A DNA stretch of 64,000 bases from positions 27,087,095 to 27,151,094 of the forward strand of contig OZ024823.1 in the NCBI GenBank assembly GCA_964016985.1, read 5' to 3'. The translations under genes and the position numbers were made by a program. Origin of the DNA: Anodontia alba (taxonomy: Eukaryota > Mollusca > Bivalvia > Lucinida > Lucinidae). The notes beneath the pieces were generated by a model that made no database searches, was not told the DNA's origin, and saw only the letters and a program-made list of their open reading frames with translations. Shown here piece after piece: positions 22,637 to 33,540 of this stretch. Every line of letters begins with the position of its first letter. Positions within the stretch are counted from its first letter, which is position 1.

Positions 22637-22957
22637 TACAGGTCGGCTCCCGTTACCTCTGTTTTGCTTATCTCAAATAACTGGTTATCTGGAACTGTAA
22701 ATGAGGTCCCTGTTTCAACATGGAAATCTAACAACAGGTAACAAAATATTATGCAAAAGAGGAGAAATTGCCTCTTTTTCCACAATATTTTTAAATATAT
22801 CTCTAACTTCAAGATTTCAAATTACATATTCAGTTGTTAAATGTGGTTGTTCGATTTACTTTTTCCTCAATTCTCTAAATCTGAATGTCTAGGTACCGAT
22901 ATCTCAAAGTGTTTAAGAGAGTCCCTTGGACTTTGTGATAAGGAGAGTCAGCTATAT
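22637..22957. mobile_element. pogo-like MITE
   Basis: It starts TACAGGTCGGCTCCCGTTAC and ends GGAGAGTCAGCTATA. The body matches the 12,595 copy (GAGGTCCCTGTTTCAACATG; GTTCGATTTAC). Confidence 0.6.
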
Positions 22958-23038
22958 GTGTTCTTTCTTATCAGTGAAATAACACTGTAAAACACTAATA
23001 TAACAAACTGCAAAATAAAGAGCTTAATGGCAATCTCC

Positions 23039-23246
23039 CCATAGCCTAGTGGATGGGAGAGTTGACTCTCCATTAGGTTTCTCACCACTGTGATTCGAGC
23101 CTCGCTTGGGTCCACGTGAGAAAGCCAAGTTCTGCTTACAGATGGTCAGGTGGTTTTTCCCCGGGTTCTCTGGTTTTCGCCCACCTTTGATGAATGATCG
23201 GCTCGATATAAGTGAAATATTCTTGAAAGGGCCGAAAAACCCAAAT

Positions 23247-23276
<30 letters not shown>
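23039..23276 (+). mobile_element. SINE with poly-A tail and 13-bp target duplication
   Basis: The tRNA-like head has ATAGCCTAGTGGATGG (A-box) and TGTGATTCGAGCC (B-box). A body rich in TCTGGTTTTCGCCCACC and a pure A-tail of about 28 bases follow. AATGGCAATCTCC is perfectly duplicated (23,026-23,038 and 23,277-23,289). It is a different family from the 22,155 SINE and looks young. Confidence 0.88.
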
Positions 23277-23282
<6 letters not shown>

Positions 23283-23554
23283 AATCTCCAGCCAGAGCAA
23301 ACGAAACCACGTTGAACCATAATGAGCTTCCCCTTAGACAACAATAATCAAGCACCAACCTTCTGAAACAGATTAAGGAAGAACCCAAATGAAGAGAGAA
23401 GCAAAGTTATCAGCCATAATTGGGTTAAAAATTGTGCATGTTATTTGCCACATAACATTCATTTTGTAAAGTTTAGATATCCTGCATTAAAACAGCATCT
23501 TTTCTATGACTGTTTTTGTTACAAATATTTGATTTTACATTGTTCCTTTGACAG

Positions 23555-23656
23555 AAACGACAGAGGTCTGGCCGACAAAGTGGTGAGAGGGAGTATATAC
23601 CAGCCTACAGGTCCGGTCCTTATGCTATACTTCTGACTTTGTATAGAGATATGCAG
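23555..23656 (+). CDS. MUS81: MUS81 coding exon 4
   Basis: This exon has 34 codons, phase 0 to 0, between TTTGACAG| and ATGCAG|GTATGT. The segment YIPAYRSGPYAILLTLYRDM matches the start of the MUS81 winged-helix domain (human YWPARHSGARVILLVLY). A basic RQRSGRQSGER stretch precedes it. Confidence 0.93.
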
Positions 23657-23663
23657 GTATGTG

Positions 23664-23884
23664 TAAATACATACCATATTTACTTTAAGTATTGGGACAC
23701 TTCAATTCCTTACTATACTTCTCTTAAAAAGTCTGTTCCACTACCCGCTGATGTGTTTAAAATATTGCTGGAGGAGTGGCAAACAGTGTAGACCCTGATC
23801 AGATGCCGCATTGTGTGGCATCTGATCTGGGTCTACACTGTTTGCTCATGCCTGTTTGTCCCAATACTTAGGATTATTACGGTA
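23664..23884. mobile_element. Palindromic MITE (AGTATTGGGACA family)
   Basis: Left TACTTTAAGTATTGGGACA and right TGTCCCAATACTTAGG are inverted. The centre is GTGTAGACCCTGATCAGATG with its complement. Related copies are at about 47,087-47,213 and 57,520-57,680. Confidence 0.65.
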
Positions 23885-23989
23885 TTCAAAATATTCTGAC
23901 ACATTTTTAGCTCACATGTACAGGAGTACAGGAAGAACAATTGTGGTATAACCAACATTGGCGTTATTGTTCACAAATGTTAAGGTTTT

Positions 23990-24200
23990 ACATTAACCTT
24001 TACTACCCTCGGGGCTAATTTAACAGAAAACAAATTGGTGATATTTTTCCCAGAAAACTGGGTTTGGCATTTCATACAAGTTGTCTCTAAGTTGTCTCTA
24101 ATGGAGACAATTTTGCATGAAATGCCATATGCTGTTTTCTGGAAAAAGTAAGAGAAATATTTCAATATGTTTTCTGCTCAAAATTTTACCCAGAGTGCTT
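23990..24200. mobile_element. PB-B palindromic MITE (TTAACCTTTACC family)
   Basis: It begins TTAACCTTTACTACCCTCGG. The inner arms GGCATTTCATACAAGTTGTC and ACAATTTTGCATGAAATGCC form the palindrome. The right end is worn. Confidence 0.55.
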
Positions 24201-24697
24201 CCCATCAGAGTATTTAAGAAGTCCTATTATCCAGACCTTTTGCTGGATTACGTTGGCTTGTTGGTAGATATTGGTCCATAGTTTTATAAAGCACCACCCT
24301 TACTGTAGAATTTTCATGGTACACTTTGTGTTTAAGTTTTTAAAGATCTGTTTCTCCTGAGTGATCAGACTGATTTAGTAATTTAGGTGATACTTGAGTT
24401 GTTGTAAGATATTGGTGCAAACACATTTTGATTTGGAAGAAAATTCACCTTCAGCTCATCAGTTAGAAATTCAAATTTTATTATTTTTGTCCATATCGTG
24501 TAAAAAAAAAATATTATAACAACAATAACCAAACTGCAATCTCTATCATTAAACTCATGGTATTATAGGGTTTGACTTATTGTCCTCCATGGTAGCAGTA
24601 AGAGCTGGTATATAGGAGAGTGTAATAAATCGTGAATAGCAGGATAAGGGCTCATTTCAAAGAGCTTGGATTTATGCTGGATATTATTCTATAAGAT

Positions 24698-25042
24698 TTG
24701 TTCAGTGGGAATGCTTCTCCACTCATTCTGAAGGAGGGAAGGCTTCACTGGTATGGACATGTGGAATGCTCCAATGGTGCAGTCAAGACAGCCTTTCACA
24801 TACAGGTTGAGGGAAAGCGTGGGCCTGGGAGGCCCAAGATGACATGGAAGCAGCTAACAAAGAGGGATTGTAGAGAGTGGAAGCTCTCGGCTATCAACCC
24901 TCATGATAGAAATATGTGGAGATCTGGTGTGAGATCTGCCATGCATGCAGCAAGCCAGCTATCTGGAAGGGGACCAACTGATGTGGATGTTGCCCCTTTA
25001 CCTGCATGTTAATCAAAAATCCTATTATGATGATGATGATGA
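24698..25042 (+). mobile_element. LINE 3'-end fragment with trinucleotide tail
   Basis: The open frame reads LHWYGHVECSNGAVKTAF then GKRGPGRPKMTWKQL, the conserved C-terminus of the same LINE type as at 7,263-10,505 (there LRWYGHVERS). After the stop at 25,010-25,012 the sequence closes with (TGA)n, TGATGATGATGATGATT, a microsatellite tail of the kind used by some LINE clades. It is a 5'-truncated dead copy. Confidence 0.8.
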
Positions 25043-25633
25043 TTCCCCACCCTCATTCATGGAGGGCTTTTGGAGGTCAATTCATAATATCCATTTAAAT
25101 ATTTTGGAATTCTCAATTTGATGTCGCTTAAAATTTTAGCTACCAAATATTGAAAATGAAAAATACCATGTAAAGGTTAAATTAAATGAGTAAATACTCA
25201 ATTGTTCAAAACTTATCTAGGGCACTGGTATCTTAAGTGTTGCAAAAATGGGAACAGTTCGATGTTAAAAAATGACTAATTCTGCAAAGGGAGGCAATTT
25301 CCTCATTTTTCAAAATCAGCTACTTCCCTCTTCTTCTTAGGTGATGCCAGATAATATATTTAGGTCTAATTATTTTCTTGTTACATTTTTAGAACACTTT
25401 CTATATAGTCTGATGAAGTTCTGTTTTTTTTTTTTTAATTATAATTTTGTTAAATCATTTGAAACTGCTGAGCTAAATAGATTGACAAAAAACAAATGCC
25501 CAGATCAGCTCATGCATAGAACACAACATTTTGGCATGAAAGTAACTTAATTGTTCTATGTTACCACTTATATATGCAGGTTTCAGCATGTACATTTCTG
25601 ATCATTATTGTGGCATTTTAAATATATTTACAG

Positions 25634-25714
25634 TCCCCTGATTCAAGAGGATTCATGACCAAAGCAGAACTGATAAGAGCTGCACAGCCGTTAGCAGACA
25701 AGTCATTCTCTATA
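25634..25714 (+). CDS. MUS81: MUS81 coding exon 5
   Basis: This exon has 27 codons, phase 0 to 0, TTTACAG|TCCCCT to CTATA|GTAAGT. It encodes GFMTKAELIRAAQPLADKSF, matching the winged-helix helix HFLTKEELLQRCAQ of human MUS81. Confidence 0.92.
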
Positions 25715-25742
25715 GTAAGTATGGGCATTTTCAGTACATTTT

Positions 25743-25954
25743 AACCCTTGTCCTGCAGAGTAAATTAAGATGCCACACCCATTTCTAACTTTCAGCCAAT
25801 CAGATTACTTGATCCAGATTATTGATATAAATTCACATACATAATGGCAAATGGTGTAGATCCAGATCAGTTGGCTTCTTCAGAAGCCAACTGATCTGGA
25901 TCTACACTGTTTGCAAAGGCAGGACATATCTGGGTTCAGCAGGACAAGGGTTAA
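25743..25954. mobile_element. PB-A piggyBac-like MITE, TTAA-flanked
   Basis: TTAACCCTTGTCCTGCAGAG and CAGCAGGACAAGGGTTAA. The central palindrome is CAGTTGGCTTCTTCAGAAGC and onward. It is one of the best-preserved copies and lies 28 bp downstream of exon 5. Confidence 0.85.
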
Positions 25955-26379
25955 CCTCTATAGCATATGTCCTTATTATATAGGCATCATCAAGCGAAAT
26001 AGTGCCTTAAAACATGCTCAGAATGCACAGATTCAGATCATCCTGCCCATGCGCAAAGCATCATCCCGGCTTTGCTCTCCATTCACATTCATACATTCTG
26101 TAATATCCAATAATTCTGTTTAATAGCTGACAGTGAAGGCCCTGATCAGGCTTCATGGATGCACAGGCTGATCTGGGCCTTTGCTGTCTGCATGTGCCCA
26201 AAAACATGTTTTTGCATGGCATTACTCGCACAGTCTGGGTAAGAGTTTGATTCCCCTCCTTTATTATCACATGAATAGAAAAGGTACTAGTAGCTTGTAA
26301 ACTATATATCTGGAAATCCTGTAGCATTTTGTAAGAGTTAAATGATACAGAAAGCACATATTTTTTATGCTCATATTCT

Positions 26380-27176
26380 TTAACCCTTGTCCTGCTGAAT
26401 AAATAGAGGATATTTACTCATTTGATGTGAATACCATAAATATTGTCATCTAGTGTAATGAAAACATTAGTATTTTCACAAGTGCGAAGCACGAGTGAAA
26501 ATTTGAATGTTTTCATTTCACGAGATGAAAATTTTTATGGTATCTACTGAAAAAGAGTAAATTTTCTTTTTATTTTATTGTTTACATGCCAATGCGCGTT
26601 TCTGACGTCATAATTAACATCACCAAACAAAACATGAACGTCATGGCGTCGATGTTCAGTGCTTAACCTGTAAAACGCTGGAGAGACAAAAACAAAAAGT
26701 TTCGGCAAATCAAAATAAACTTGATACCAAAATGTTCCTTACATTCTAACTAAAAAATTTGCATACCAACACTTGACAGTTTAGTTCAGAAACAAAGAAG
26801 TTAGAGGTGTTCAAAAATCTGAAGTGGAGGTTACATCCACTTCTGAAACGATGAAGAAAAGCAAAGTTATCCAAAGTGAGCACAGAAAATATAAATCGTA
26901 TCAGTCACTAGTGAAATGATATGATATCAATTCACTTGTGATTGATACCACTTTTATTTTCACCAGATATACACTGATTTCACCGCTAACAATAAAATAA
27001 ATTAAGATTCCACACCCACTTCTAATTTTCAACCAATCTGATTACTTGACCCAGATTGTTGATACAAATTCACATACTTAATGGCAAACAGTGCAGATCC
27101 ATATCAGTTGGCTTCTGCCAACTGATCTGGATCTACACTGTTTGCAAGGGCAGGGCATATCCAGGTTCAGGGTTAA
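26380..27176. mobile_element. PB-A piggyBac-like MITE split by a 591-bp insert
   Basis: The left part is TTAACCCTTGTCCTGCTGAA. The right part resumes at AATTAAGATTCCACACCC and closes CAGGTTCAGGGTTAA. The join with the insert removed restores the family consensus. Confidence 0.8.
26405..26995. mobile_element. Unclassified 591-bp insert nested in a PB-A MITE
   Basis: It is bounded by the direct repeat AATAAAT (26,398-26,404 and 26,996-27,002). No clear terminal inverted repeats. Internally TTTTCACAAGTGCGAAGCAC pairs partly with nearby TTTCACGAGATG segments. No long ORF. Element class unknown. Confidence 0.55.
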
Positions 27177-27282
27177 TGTCTGTACATCCAAGACAAGATC
27201 AGAATTTCCATACTGTGAAAGTAGATTCATGTATAATCATACACAAGTAAATTTTCAAACATCATATCAGTGAGATATTTAT

Positions 27283-27544
27283 TAGGGGGATATATTGATT
27301 TAAGTGCAGATCCTGTCAGCATTGGCGCTGCCATCGGCTTCGGCGGGATACTTTCTTGTCTGTACAATATCTTGTGAACCAGTGGTTGGATTCTTAAAAA
27401 ATTTACATGTATATATAATTGGGACGTATTGAAGAACTGATTAGATTTTAGTGACCTTGACCTAATTTCCAAGGTCACAGCAGTAGAAAAACTGAAAATT
27501 CTCAGTGGGGAGAGATCTGTTTTCTCTGGAAACACGGTTCCTAG
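27283..27544 (+). mobile_element. HINE-like element ending CTAG|TT (5' worn)
   Basis: It starts near TAGGGGGATATATTGATT. Toward the right it has TGTTTTCTCTGGAAACACGG (a hairpin) and then TTCCTAG|TT. The same 3' end occurs at 58,341 and 61,279. It lies 45 bp upstream of exon 6. Confidence 0.65.
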
Positions 27545-27589
27545 TTTTATATTTATCCCAAACAAAGTGTAATATTGTTGTGTGTTTAG

Positions 27590-27678
27590 CCTGATCCTGG
27601 TTGTCGTTACACGTCCTGGTCATCCGTGGGTACCTTGATCAAGAAAGGATTGGTGATCAAAGAGAGCAGTCCAGCAAA
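27590..27678 (+). CDS. MUS81: MUS81 coding exon 6
   Basis: Acceptor TGTGTTTAG|CCTGAT, donor GCAAA|GTAAGT; phase 0 in, 2 out. It encodes SWSSVGTLIKKGLVIKESSP, the recognition helix and wing of the winged-helix domain (human ALRSLLHRNLVLRTHQP). Confidence 0.92.
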
Positions 27679-28151
27679 GTAAGTAATTCCACTACTATAG
27701 CATGGGAATGTCATTCAACATTGTATGCTTAATGGGAAGATAATTTTTTCTTATTTCACTTGAAAATAATAGGGCTTAGCAGTTCATTCTGATTGTTTGT
27801 CTCTTAAGGAAATGATCAAGACCCATTTTCAGCATACTTAAATTGAATTCCATTAATTCAGTCTCTGTAACAATGATGAATATATGTGACTAGTTCATGA
27901 AGGGGGATCTTTTGAGTATGTGTAACTTACAAAACTCTTGACTGTCAGAAATGATGCAGGTGAAGATGTTTGCTGTATTACATTTATGATCAAAATTCTG
28001 CTTCAAAACATGGTATGACCAAGAAGTTCTCAGCCTGATATATTTAGAATGATTAAACTGAAACGAAACCTCAGTCAGTTGATAATTTTATCTTATTTAA
28101 CATCTTTGGTAGAAAGAATAAAATTTCAAAGCTATTGATTTCAGTAGGAAT

Positions 28152-29300
28152 TTGCTGCAAATGGGAAAAAGATATGTTAAACTGAGAAAATGGACAAAGT
28201 TGGTTAGAGCAGTCTTAAAGTTCTTCTGTAAGAAGGACATATCCCCGAAGGAAATTCATGTTAACTTCATTAAAACCCTTGGGGATGAGTACCTTTCTTA
28301 CAGCGAAGTGGAGAAATGGGCAGGGCTGCTGAATTTAGGAGAGAAGGGAGAGCATGGAGGATAATGAACTCTCTGGGTTTCCTAAAGAGGAACTGCAGAT
28401 GAAATTGTTGAGCTTGTGCACAGGCTGATCATGTATGACAGGAGAAGAAGCCTGTGTGATACAGCTAGACAAATAGGCATAAGTTTGAGGCAGTTCAGTC
28501 TGTCTTGACTGATATCTTAGGGATGTCCAAGGTCTCAGCTAGATATGTCCCCAGAATGTTGACCAAAGATCAGAAGAAGAGCAGGCTGGATATTTCTAAG
28601 TATCTCCCATTTCTCTATGAAGATGACCCTCAGGAATTTATGCATTGAGTTATGACATGAGACTTGGGTCCATCACTTTGATCCTGAGGCCAAAAAGCAG
28701 ACTATGCAATGGAAGCACCCTGGCTCATCCCCCTCCTAAGAAATTTAAGAGAGTTTCCTCAACAGGGAAGGTGATCGCCTCTATCTTTTGGGATATTCAG
28801 GGTGTTGTCATGATGGATTTTCTGGAGGAAGGTCGCATGATAAAAGGTGCATATTATGCAGAAGAACTGAGGCAGCTGCGTTAGGAGATTGTGAAGAAAC
28901 GAGGAAAAGTTGACTCAAGGTGCTCTGCTCTTGCAAGATAATGCACCAGCCCACACCTCTCAAGCTGCTATGGCTGCTGCAACTAAAGGCAGCTTCAAGG
29001 TCCTTCCTTAGCCCCCATGTTGTCCAGATTTAGTCCCTTTGAACTTCTATCTGTTTCCTAATTTGAAAACTAACCTTTGTTGTAAGAATTTTGGAAGCAA
29101 TGAAGGCATCATAGATGCTGTTGATGAGTACTTGGGGGACTGGGATGAAGGCCTTTATCTTGAAAGGATAAGTGGAACAGTGTTGGAAAGTGCATCGAGA
29201 CAAAGGGAGAATATATTGAGAAATAATGGCACAATTTCTGCTCTTGGTCATTCCCAAAGTACAGGGGCCGAGAACTTTTTGGTCATTCCTCGTATTTGAC
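28152..29300 (+). pseudogene. mariner-family transposase pseudogene
   Basis: Three successive frames align to a mariner/Mos1-like transposase. The N-terminal helix-turn-helix has DISPKEIHVNFIKTLGDEYL (28,240s on). Mid-region pieces include SKVSARYVPRMLTKDQ. The catalytic segment LLQDNAPAHTSQ (about 28,930) contains the second Asp. The C-terminal LYLFPNLK-type segment is followed by DAVDEYLGDW. There are several stop codons and at least two frame changes, so it is inactive. The termini were not resolved. Confidence 0.8.
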
Positions 29301-30270
29301 CACAGTTTGATACAAAGAAAAAGAATTGTTTAATATGTTTAAATTTCTGTTTCAGTGTTGTTTTTCACAATTAAAGTAAAACTTCTATGACTGAAACATT
29401 GATGGCTCATTTACCTATTTGATTCAAGCATGTTTTTGAGTCCTTAGGAAATTCTTCTTATAGCTCAAGAAAACAAATGTTGAGGGATATTTTAGGAAAA
29501 TTTTCTTTTGTTATCATGAAAATGTATGCTGTGTACTCAGTAGAATTGCCTCATTCGATCATTTTAATGAATACACTAATTATATAGAAGGTAGAAGACA
29601 TCCCTAAGTTATCCCTGTTTGCCTCCTGACCTTGTGCTATGATTAACTCTTAGTGGCTTGTATATTCAATTTGAAGCCAGTCTTTATACTAGGTCAGCAG
29701 GAATGAATTATAATGATTGACCCATCACTATCCTATGCTGCTTTAATACTATATTCACCATTAATATTCAGACAGGCATGCCAGAGCTAAACAGTGTAGA
29801 CCGACATCAGGTAAAATTTTGTCGTAAAATTTCGTACACCAAATTTTCTGATAAAGTGGCATAAACAAACAGTTTATACCCAGATCAGACTGCTCCTTCA
29901 GGAGCAGTCTGATCAGGATATACACTGTTTGCCATTCCACTAGATATTCTAAGAAACTACATAAAAAGCAAAATTTTGGCTATATGGAATAAAATGTTTG
30001 AAACTGATTGTAAATGAGTTTGATCAGAATCTACATTATATGCCATTCAGCTAGTGCTTATATGACACATCATCAAGTAGTCAAATGGATGTTCAAATTC
30101 TGAAATAAGTAAAATGAGGATGTTTTATTTACCCTAAGAATTTGTAAATAGAGGCTTAAGCAAATAGTGTAGACCCAGATAAAATGCTGCAGAATGCAAC
30201 ATCTGATCAAGGTCTACACTGTAATCCATTCATCCAGCAGTTTTTTAGACACATCAGCAAGTAATAATAT
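29300..30270. other. Intron 6 repeats: decayed MITEs
   Basis: No exon here. Palindromic pieces of the ACAGTGTAGACC / GGTCTACACTGT type occur at about 29,765-29,945 (centre CTGCTCCTTCAGGAGCAG) and about 30,150-30,240. Confidence 0.5.
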
Positions 30271-30273
30271 AAT

Positions 30274-30608
30274 ACAGTCGACTCTCGTTATCTCGAATTC
30301 CAAGGGACCCTCTGAAATACTTCGAGATATCCGTACCTCGACATATCAGATTTGCAGAATTGAGGAAAAAATAGTTCGAACAACCACATTTAACAAATAT
30401 ACATGTAATAGGATTCTTGAAGTTAGAGATATATTAAAAATATTGTGGAAAAGAGGAGAAATTGCTCCTTAGGAGCAATTTCTCCTCTTTTCCTTAATAT
30501 TTTTACTTGTTGTTAGATTTTCATGTTTAGGAAAAGGGACAAGATTTTCACTTCGAGATAAGCGGTTATTCGAGATAAGCCAGTTCGAGATAACGGGAGT
30601 CAACTGTA
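30274..30608. mobile_element. pogo-like MITE, well preserved
   Basis: TACAGTCGACTCTCGTTATC at the left and GATAACGGGAGTCAACTGTA at the right. The central palindrome is GGAGAAATTGCTCCTTAGGA. TA at both borders. Confidence 0.8.
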
Positions 30609-31026
30609 TTACTTAAAGTTTATGACAAGGAGTTATATTTAGGGTAGGCAGTTATATTAAGGTTAAGGAGTTATATTTAGGGTAGATATAGTAGTTGTCT
30701 GAATATTTTAATAGGGAAATTATGTTATTAGATGTTTTGTACTCTGACAAAGTTCAGTTGGCTGAAGTTTAGAATAGATTTTAATATAGCAGAAATATAC
30801 TAGATTGCCTAAAAATATGTATGCCATAGGTGAGAAAGTATGATCATATTAACAAAATCATGCCTGTACTGCACACTTCATTCAGATCATCTCAGGTTCT
30901 AGAAACCATGCAAACAAGAAAAAACAAAACTGAAAAAAAAAGAAAGAAAAAATAAGTAATGTTTTCTGCTGATTTTGCAGATGTCTAAAGCATGCTAAAG
31001 GTAAACTTAGATTATTTTAATTTCAG

Positions 31027-31323
31027 ATACAGTATAACAGATGCTGGCTGTGAACTAGCCCACAAGCTGGAAGCTGCCGATGGAGATGATAATAATAAAG
31101 GTGATGATGTTCCCTTTAGAATCCACGAGCCTGCACCACCGGCTGGTGCCAGTCCTCCCAGATTGCCACAGCTGTCCCCACCATCTAGGACTAGTCCACC
31201 TGCATGTAGATTGTCAGATCTGTCACCTACAAGACCAGGTCCTCTGAGATTACCTCAGCTTTCGGATCTTGGTGACGGCACTGATATTAATGTACGAAGT
31301 TCTGGCACAGACACAGATACAAG
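31027..31323 (+). CDS. MUS81: MUS81 coding exon 7
   Basis: Acceptor AATTTCAG|ATACAG, donor ACAAG|GTAATA; phase 2 in, 2 out. With the last two bases of exon 6 it gives KYSITDAGCELAHKLEAADG, the end of the winged helix (human RYSLTPEGLELAQKL). Then comes a proline/serine-rich linker in which RLPQLS occurs twice. The linker is unlike human MUS81 and probably disordered. Confidence 0.92.
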
Positions 31324-31333
31324 GTAATAGTGA

Positions 31334-31445
31334 TTCATAGCTCCAGACAAGCGGGTATCCATATGAATAGTTTTCTTATTTCTCCATGAAAACATGTTAC
31401 AAATACTTATTAGAGGCACACCTTGGTGCATTTACCTGGAGCTGT
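31334..31445. mobile_element. FB-1 MITE, shortened
   Basis: ATAGCTCCAGACAAGCGGG left, TTACCTGGAGCTGTACC right; the inner right arm is deleted. Confidence 0.55.
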
Positions 31446-31699
31446 ACCTACAGGGCTAGTCAGGAATTTCACTATTTGTCTACACAATCATTGTCAGCAA
31501 GTTCATAAAAAAAAGAAAACTGATCAGGCAAATAGTAAAATCTACCAGATACTGTATCATACTTATGGGAAGATTGCAGGCCCAGCTAGCATGTGCAACC
31601 AATCTGGCTGGTGAGGGTCTTCACTGATGGCATTTTAGATTCAGTTAATTTAAGAATTAATATGAGATGCAGCTTGAGAAAACATATCTACTCATTACA

Positions 31700-31960
31700 A
31701 AAACACGCCTATTCAAATATATTGAGAATTTTACCACCAAAAAATGAAAACTTTCAGATGAAAAATTCTGGTAGTTTTCATATTTCTGCTCAAAAACATA
31801 GATTGTGGGTAATTATTAGAACTGCCTTGGCGAGCCGTTTCCAACGAGTATCCACAATCTATGTTTTTGAGCAGAAATAAGGAAAATAATGTATACTCCT
31901 GTAAACCCCAGTTTTACTGTAAAAAAGTGGGGTTTAAGGGTGTCTAAACTGTATACGCAT
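31700..31960. repeat. Dispersed palindromic repeat (second copy at ~16,960-17,210)
   Basis: The shared body is ATATTGAGAATTTTACC, then CAAAAACATAGATTGTGGGT and its inverse CACAATCTATGTTTTTGAGC, followed by CTGTAAACCCCAGTTTTACT. Both copies keep the hairpin. Confidence 0.65.
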
Positions 31961-32267
31961 GTTTTTGTGATGTTAAGTGTGCCCAGCAAAGGCTCAACAG
32001 TTAGTTTTCTGACATTGCAGCTTGTATGCATGTAGATACTCAGGCTTTTCTGGGTATTTACTATTGCCACAATGTATCATTGTACCTCCAAATTAGTGGA
32101 TAAATATTCACTGCTGTTAAATTGGAAAATAATTGACAGAAATTTCAAAGAAATCTTGAAACACTTTTAAAATTTCTTGATGCTGGGTGTAAAATATTTT
32201 TTCCAGATGGTTCATAATTATTTTCCAGATGGTTTTCCTGACAAACAAAAACTTTAAAAGACTGATC

Positions 32268-32493
32268 TGGGCCCAGTTGTTCAAAGCATCGTTAGCTTAG
32301 CAAGCTCGTTAGTGGTCAAAATGTTAATTTTTTAGTAAGTACAGTATCTAATTCAGTTATTTTTGCTGAAAAAATGTGAGTAGCTACTCACATTTTTTCA
32401 GTAAAAATATTAGCGTATATGCCCTATTTAATGATGAAAGTACAAACAATATGTTAACTAATGACATTGTTAGTTTCGAACAGCTGAGCCCAG
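32268..32493. mobile_element. FB-3 MITE
   Basis: Begins GGGCCCAGTTGTTCAAAGC and ends CGAACAGCTGAGCCC; inner AAATGTGAGTAGCTACTCAC palindrome. Confidence 0.7.
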
Positions 32494-32734
32494 ATAACTG
32501 TTGAATGTCTCTGAGTGCTTTTCTCTTGTTTTTATTTATTTATTTTCTTTTTTGTACATACAAGTTCTTAAGGTGAATGGATACACTTGGAAGAGTTTGT
32601 CATTTTTGACGAGGATGACAATTTTTGTGACTTCTTGTTTCTTTTCCTGTACACAAATCCCCTGCTGATAAGAGGTCTAGTATAAAAGAAAAAAAATTGC
32701 TGTCAAGGAGAACAAATATTTTTCTTTTTGAGTA

Positions 32735-32925
32735 CACGCCTTTTCAGAAGGGTATTTTTCTTATTTTTCCATGAAAACATGTTGAGAGTACTCATTAGAA
32801 ATGAGGCACTTCTAAGAAATGAGGCACTTCTAATGAATGCCCACAAGATACGTTTTCGTGGAGAAATAAGGTAAATATCAGCACTTTTTGGTTAAAAAAA
32901 GCACTGTATCTGGAGCAGTGTATTA
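32735..32925. mobile_element. FB-1 palindromic MITE
   Basis: The inner arms are TCCATGAAAACATGTTGAGA and ACGTTTTCGTGGAGAAATAA; the right end is GTATCTGGAGCAGTG. The left end is lost. Confidence 0.55.
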
Positions 32926-32957
32926 TAAAAAAAATGGTCCTTATTGCAGACAACAAA

Positions 32958-33252
32958 AGCTGACCTAGTTGGCTAGGTCAGATACGCATCCAACTGGTGA
33001 TAGGAGGTTGTGGGTTTGATCCCCGCTACATTCTTTTGTGGAGATTGTGTTATATTTTCTGTGGTGATTCTTTCTCTTCTGCTGACACAAGAAAGCAGTT
33101 GGTTGTCAGTTTCTAGTGAAAGAATTCTTACAGGTACTGGTTAACCACTTAGAGGACTGAGTTTGCCAAAAAAAGCATGGTTAGGTAAATTGACTGGCTC
33201 AACATGATTTTAATAGTGTTGACTGGGCTGTTAAACTCCGAACCAATCAATA
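32958..33252 (+). mobile_element. tRNA-derived SINE with 13-bp target duplication
   Basis: Same family as the 22,155 copy. The head is degraded (GGTGATAGGAGGTTGTGGGTTTGATCC contains the B-box). TGCAGACAACAAA is duplicated at 32,945-32,957 and 33,253-33,265. Confidence 0.8.
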
Positions 33253-33466
33253 TGCAGACAACAAAGTCAGATCAGTCATTGCATTTATGCAGTCTGATCA
33301 GGGCATTCACAGAATATATTGCACAGTATCGGATGATTCTGTATTAGTGGAGAACAAAGTCTCCGATCAGACTGAAAATGAGTAGGTTTACTGGTCCTTT
33401 GATCTCAGAATTATAGTAGCATATCTTCGTTATTATTATTCTAATTATCATCATTATTGCCTTCAG

Positions 33467-33540
33467 TCTACGATACTGGTACATCACAGAGGAGGGTGAA
33501 GAGGTCCTCGAGAAAGATAAAGCCATGGTCACAATTGATG
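33467..33540 (+). CDS. MUS81: MUS81 coding exon 8
   Basis: Acceptor TGCCTTCAG|TCTACG, donor GATG|GTAAGA; phase 2 in, 1 out. It encodes LRYWYITEEGEEVLEKDKAM. I do not recognise a human counterpart, but the frame joins both neighbours exactly. Confidence 0.82.
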
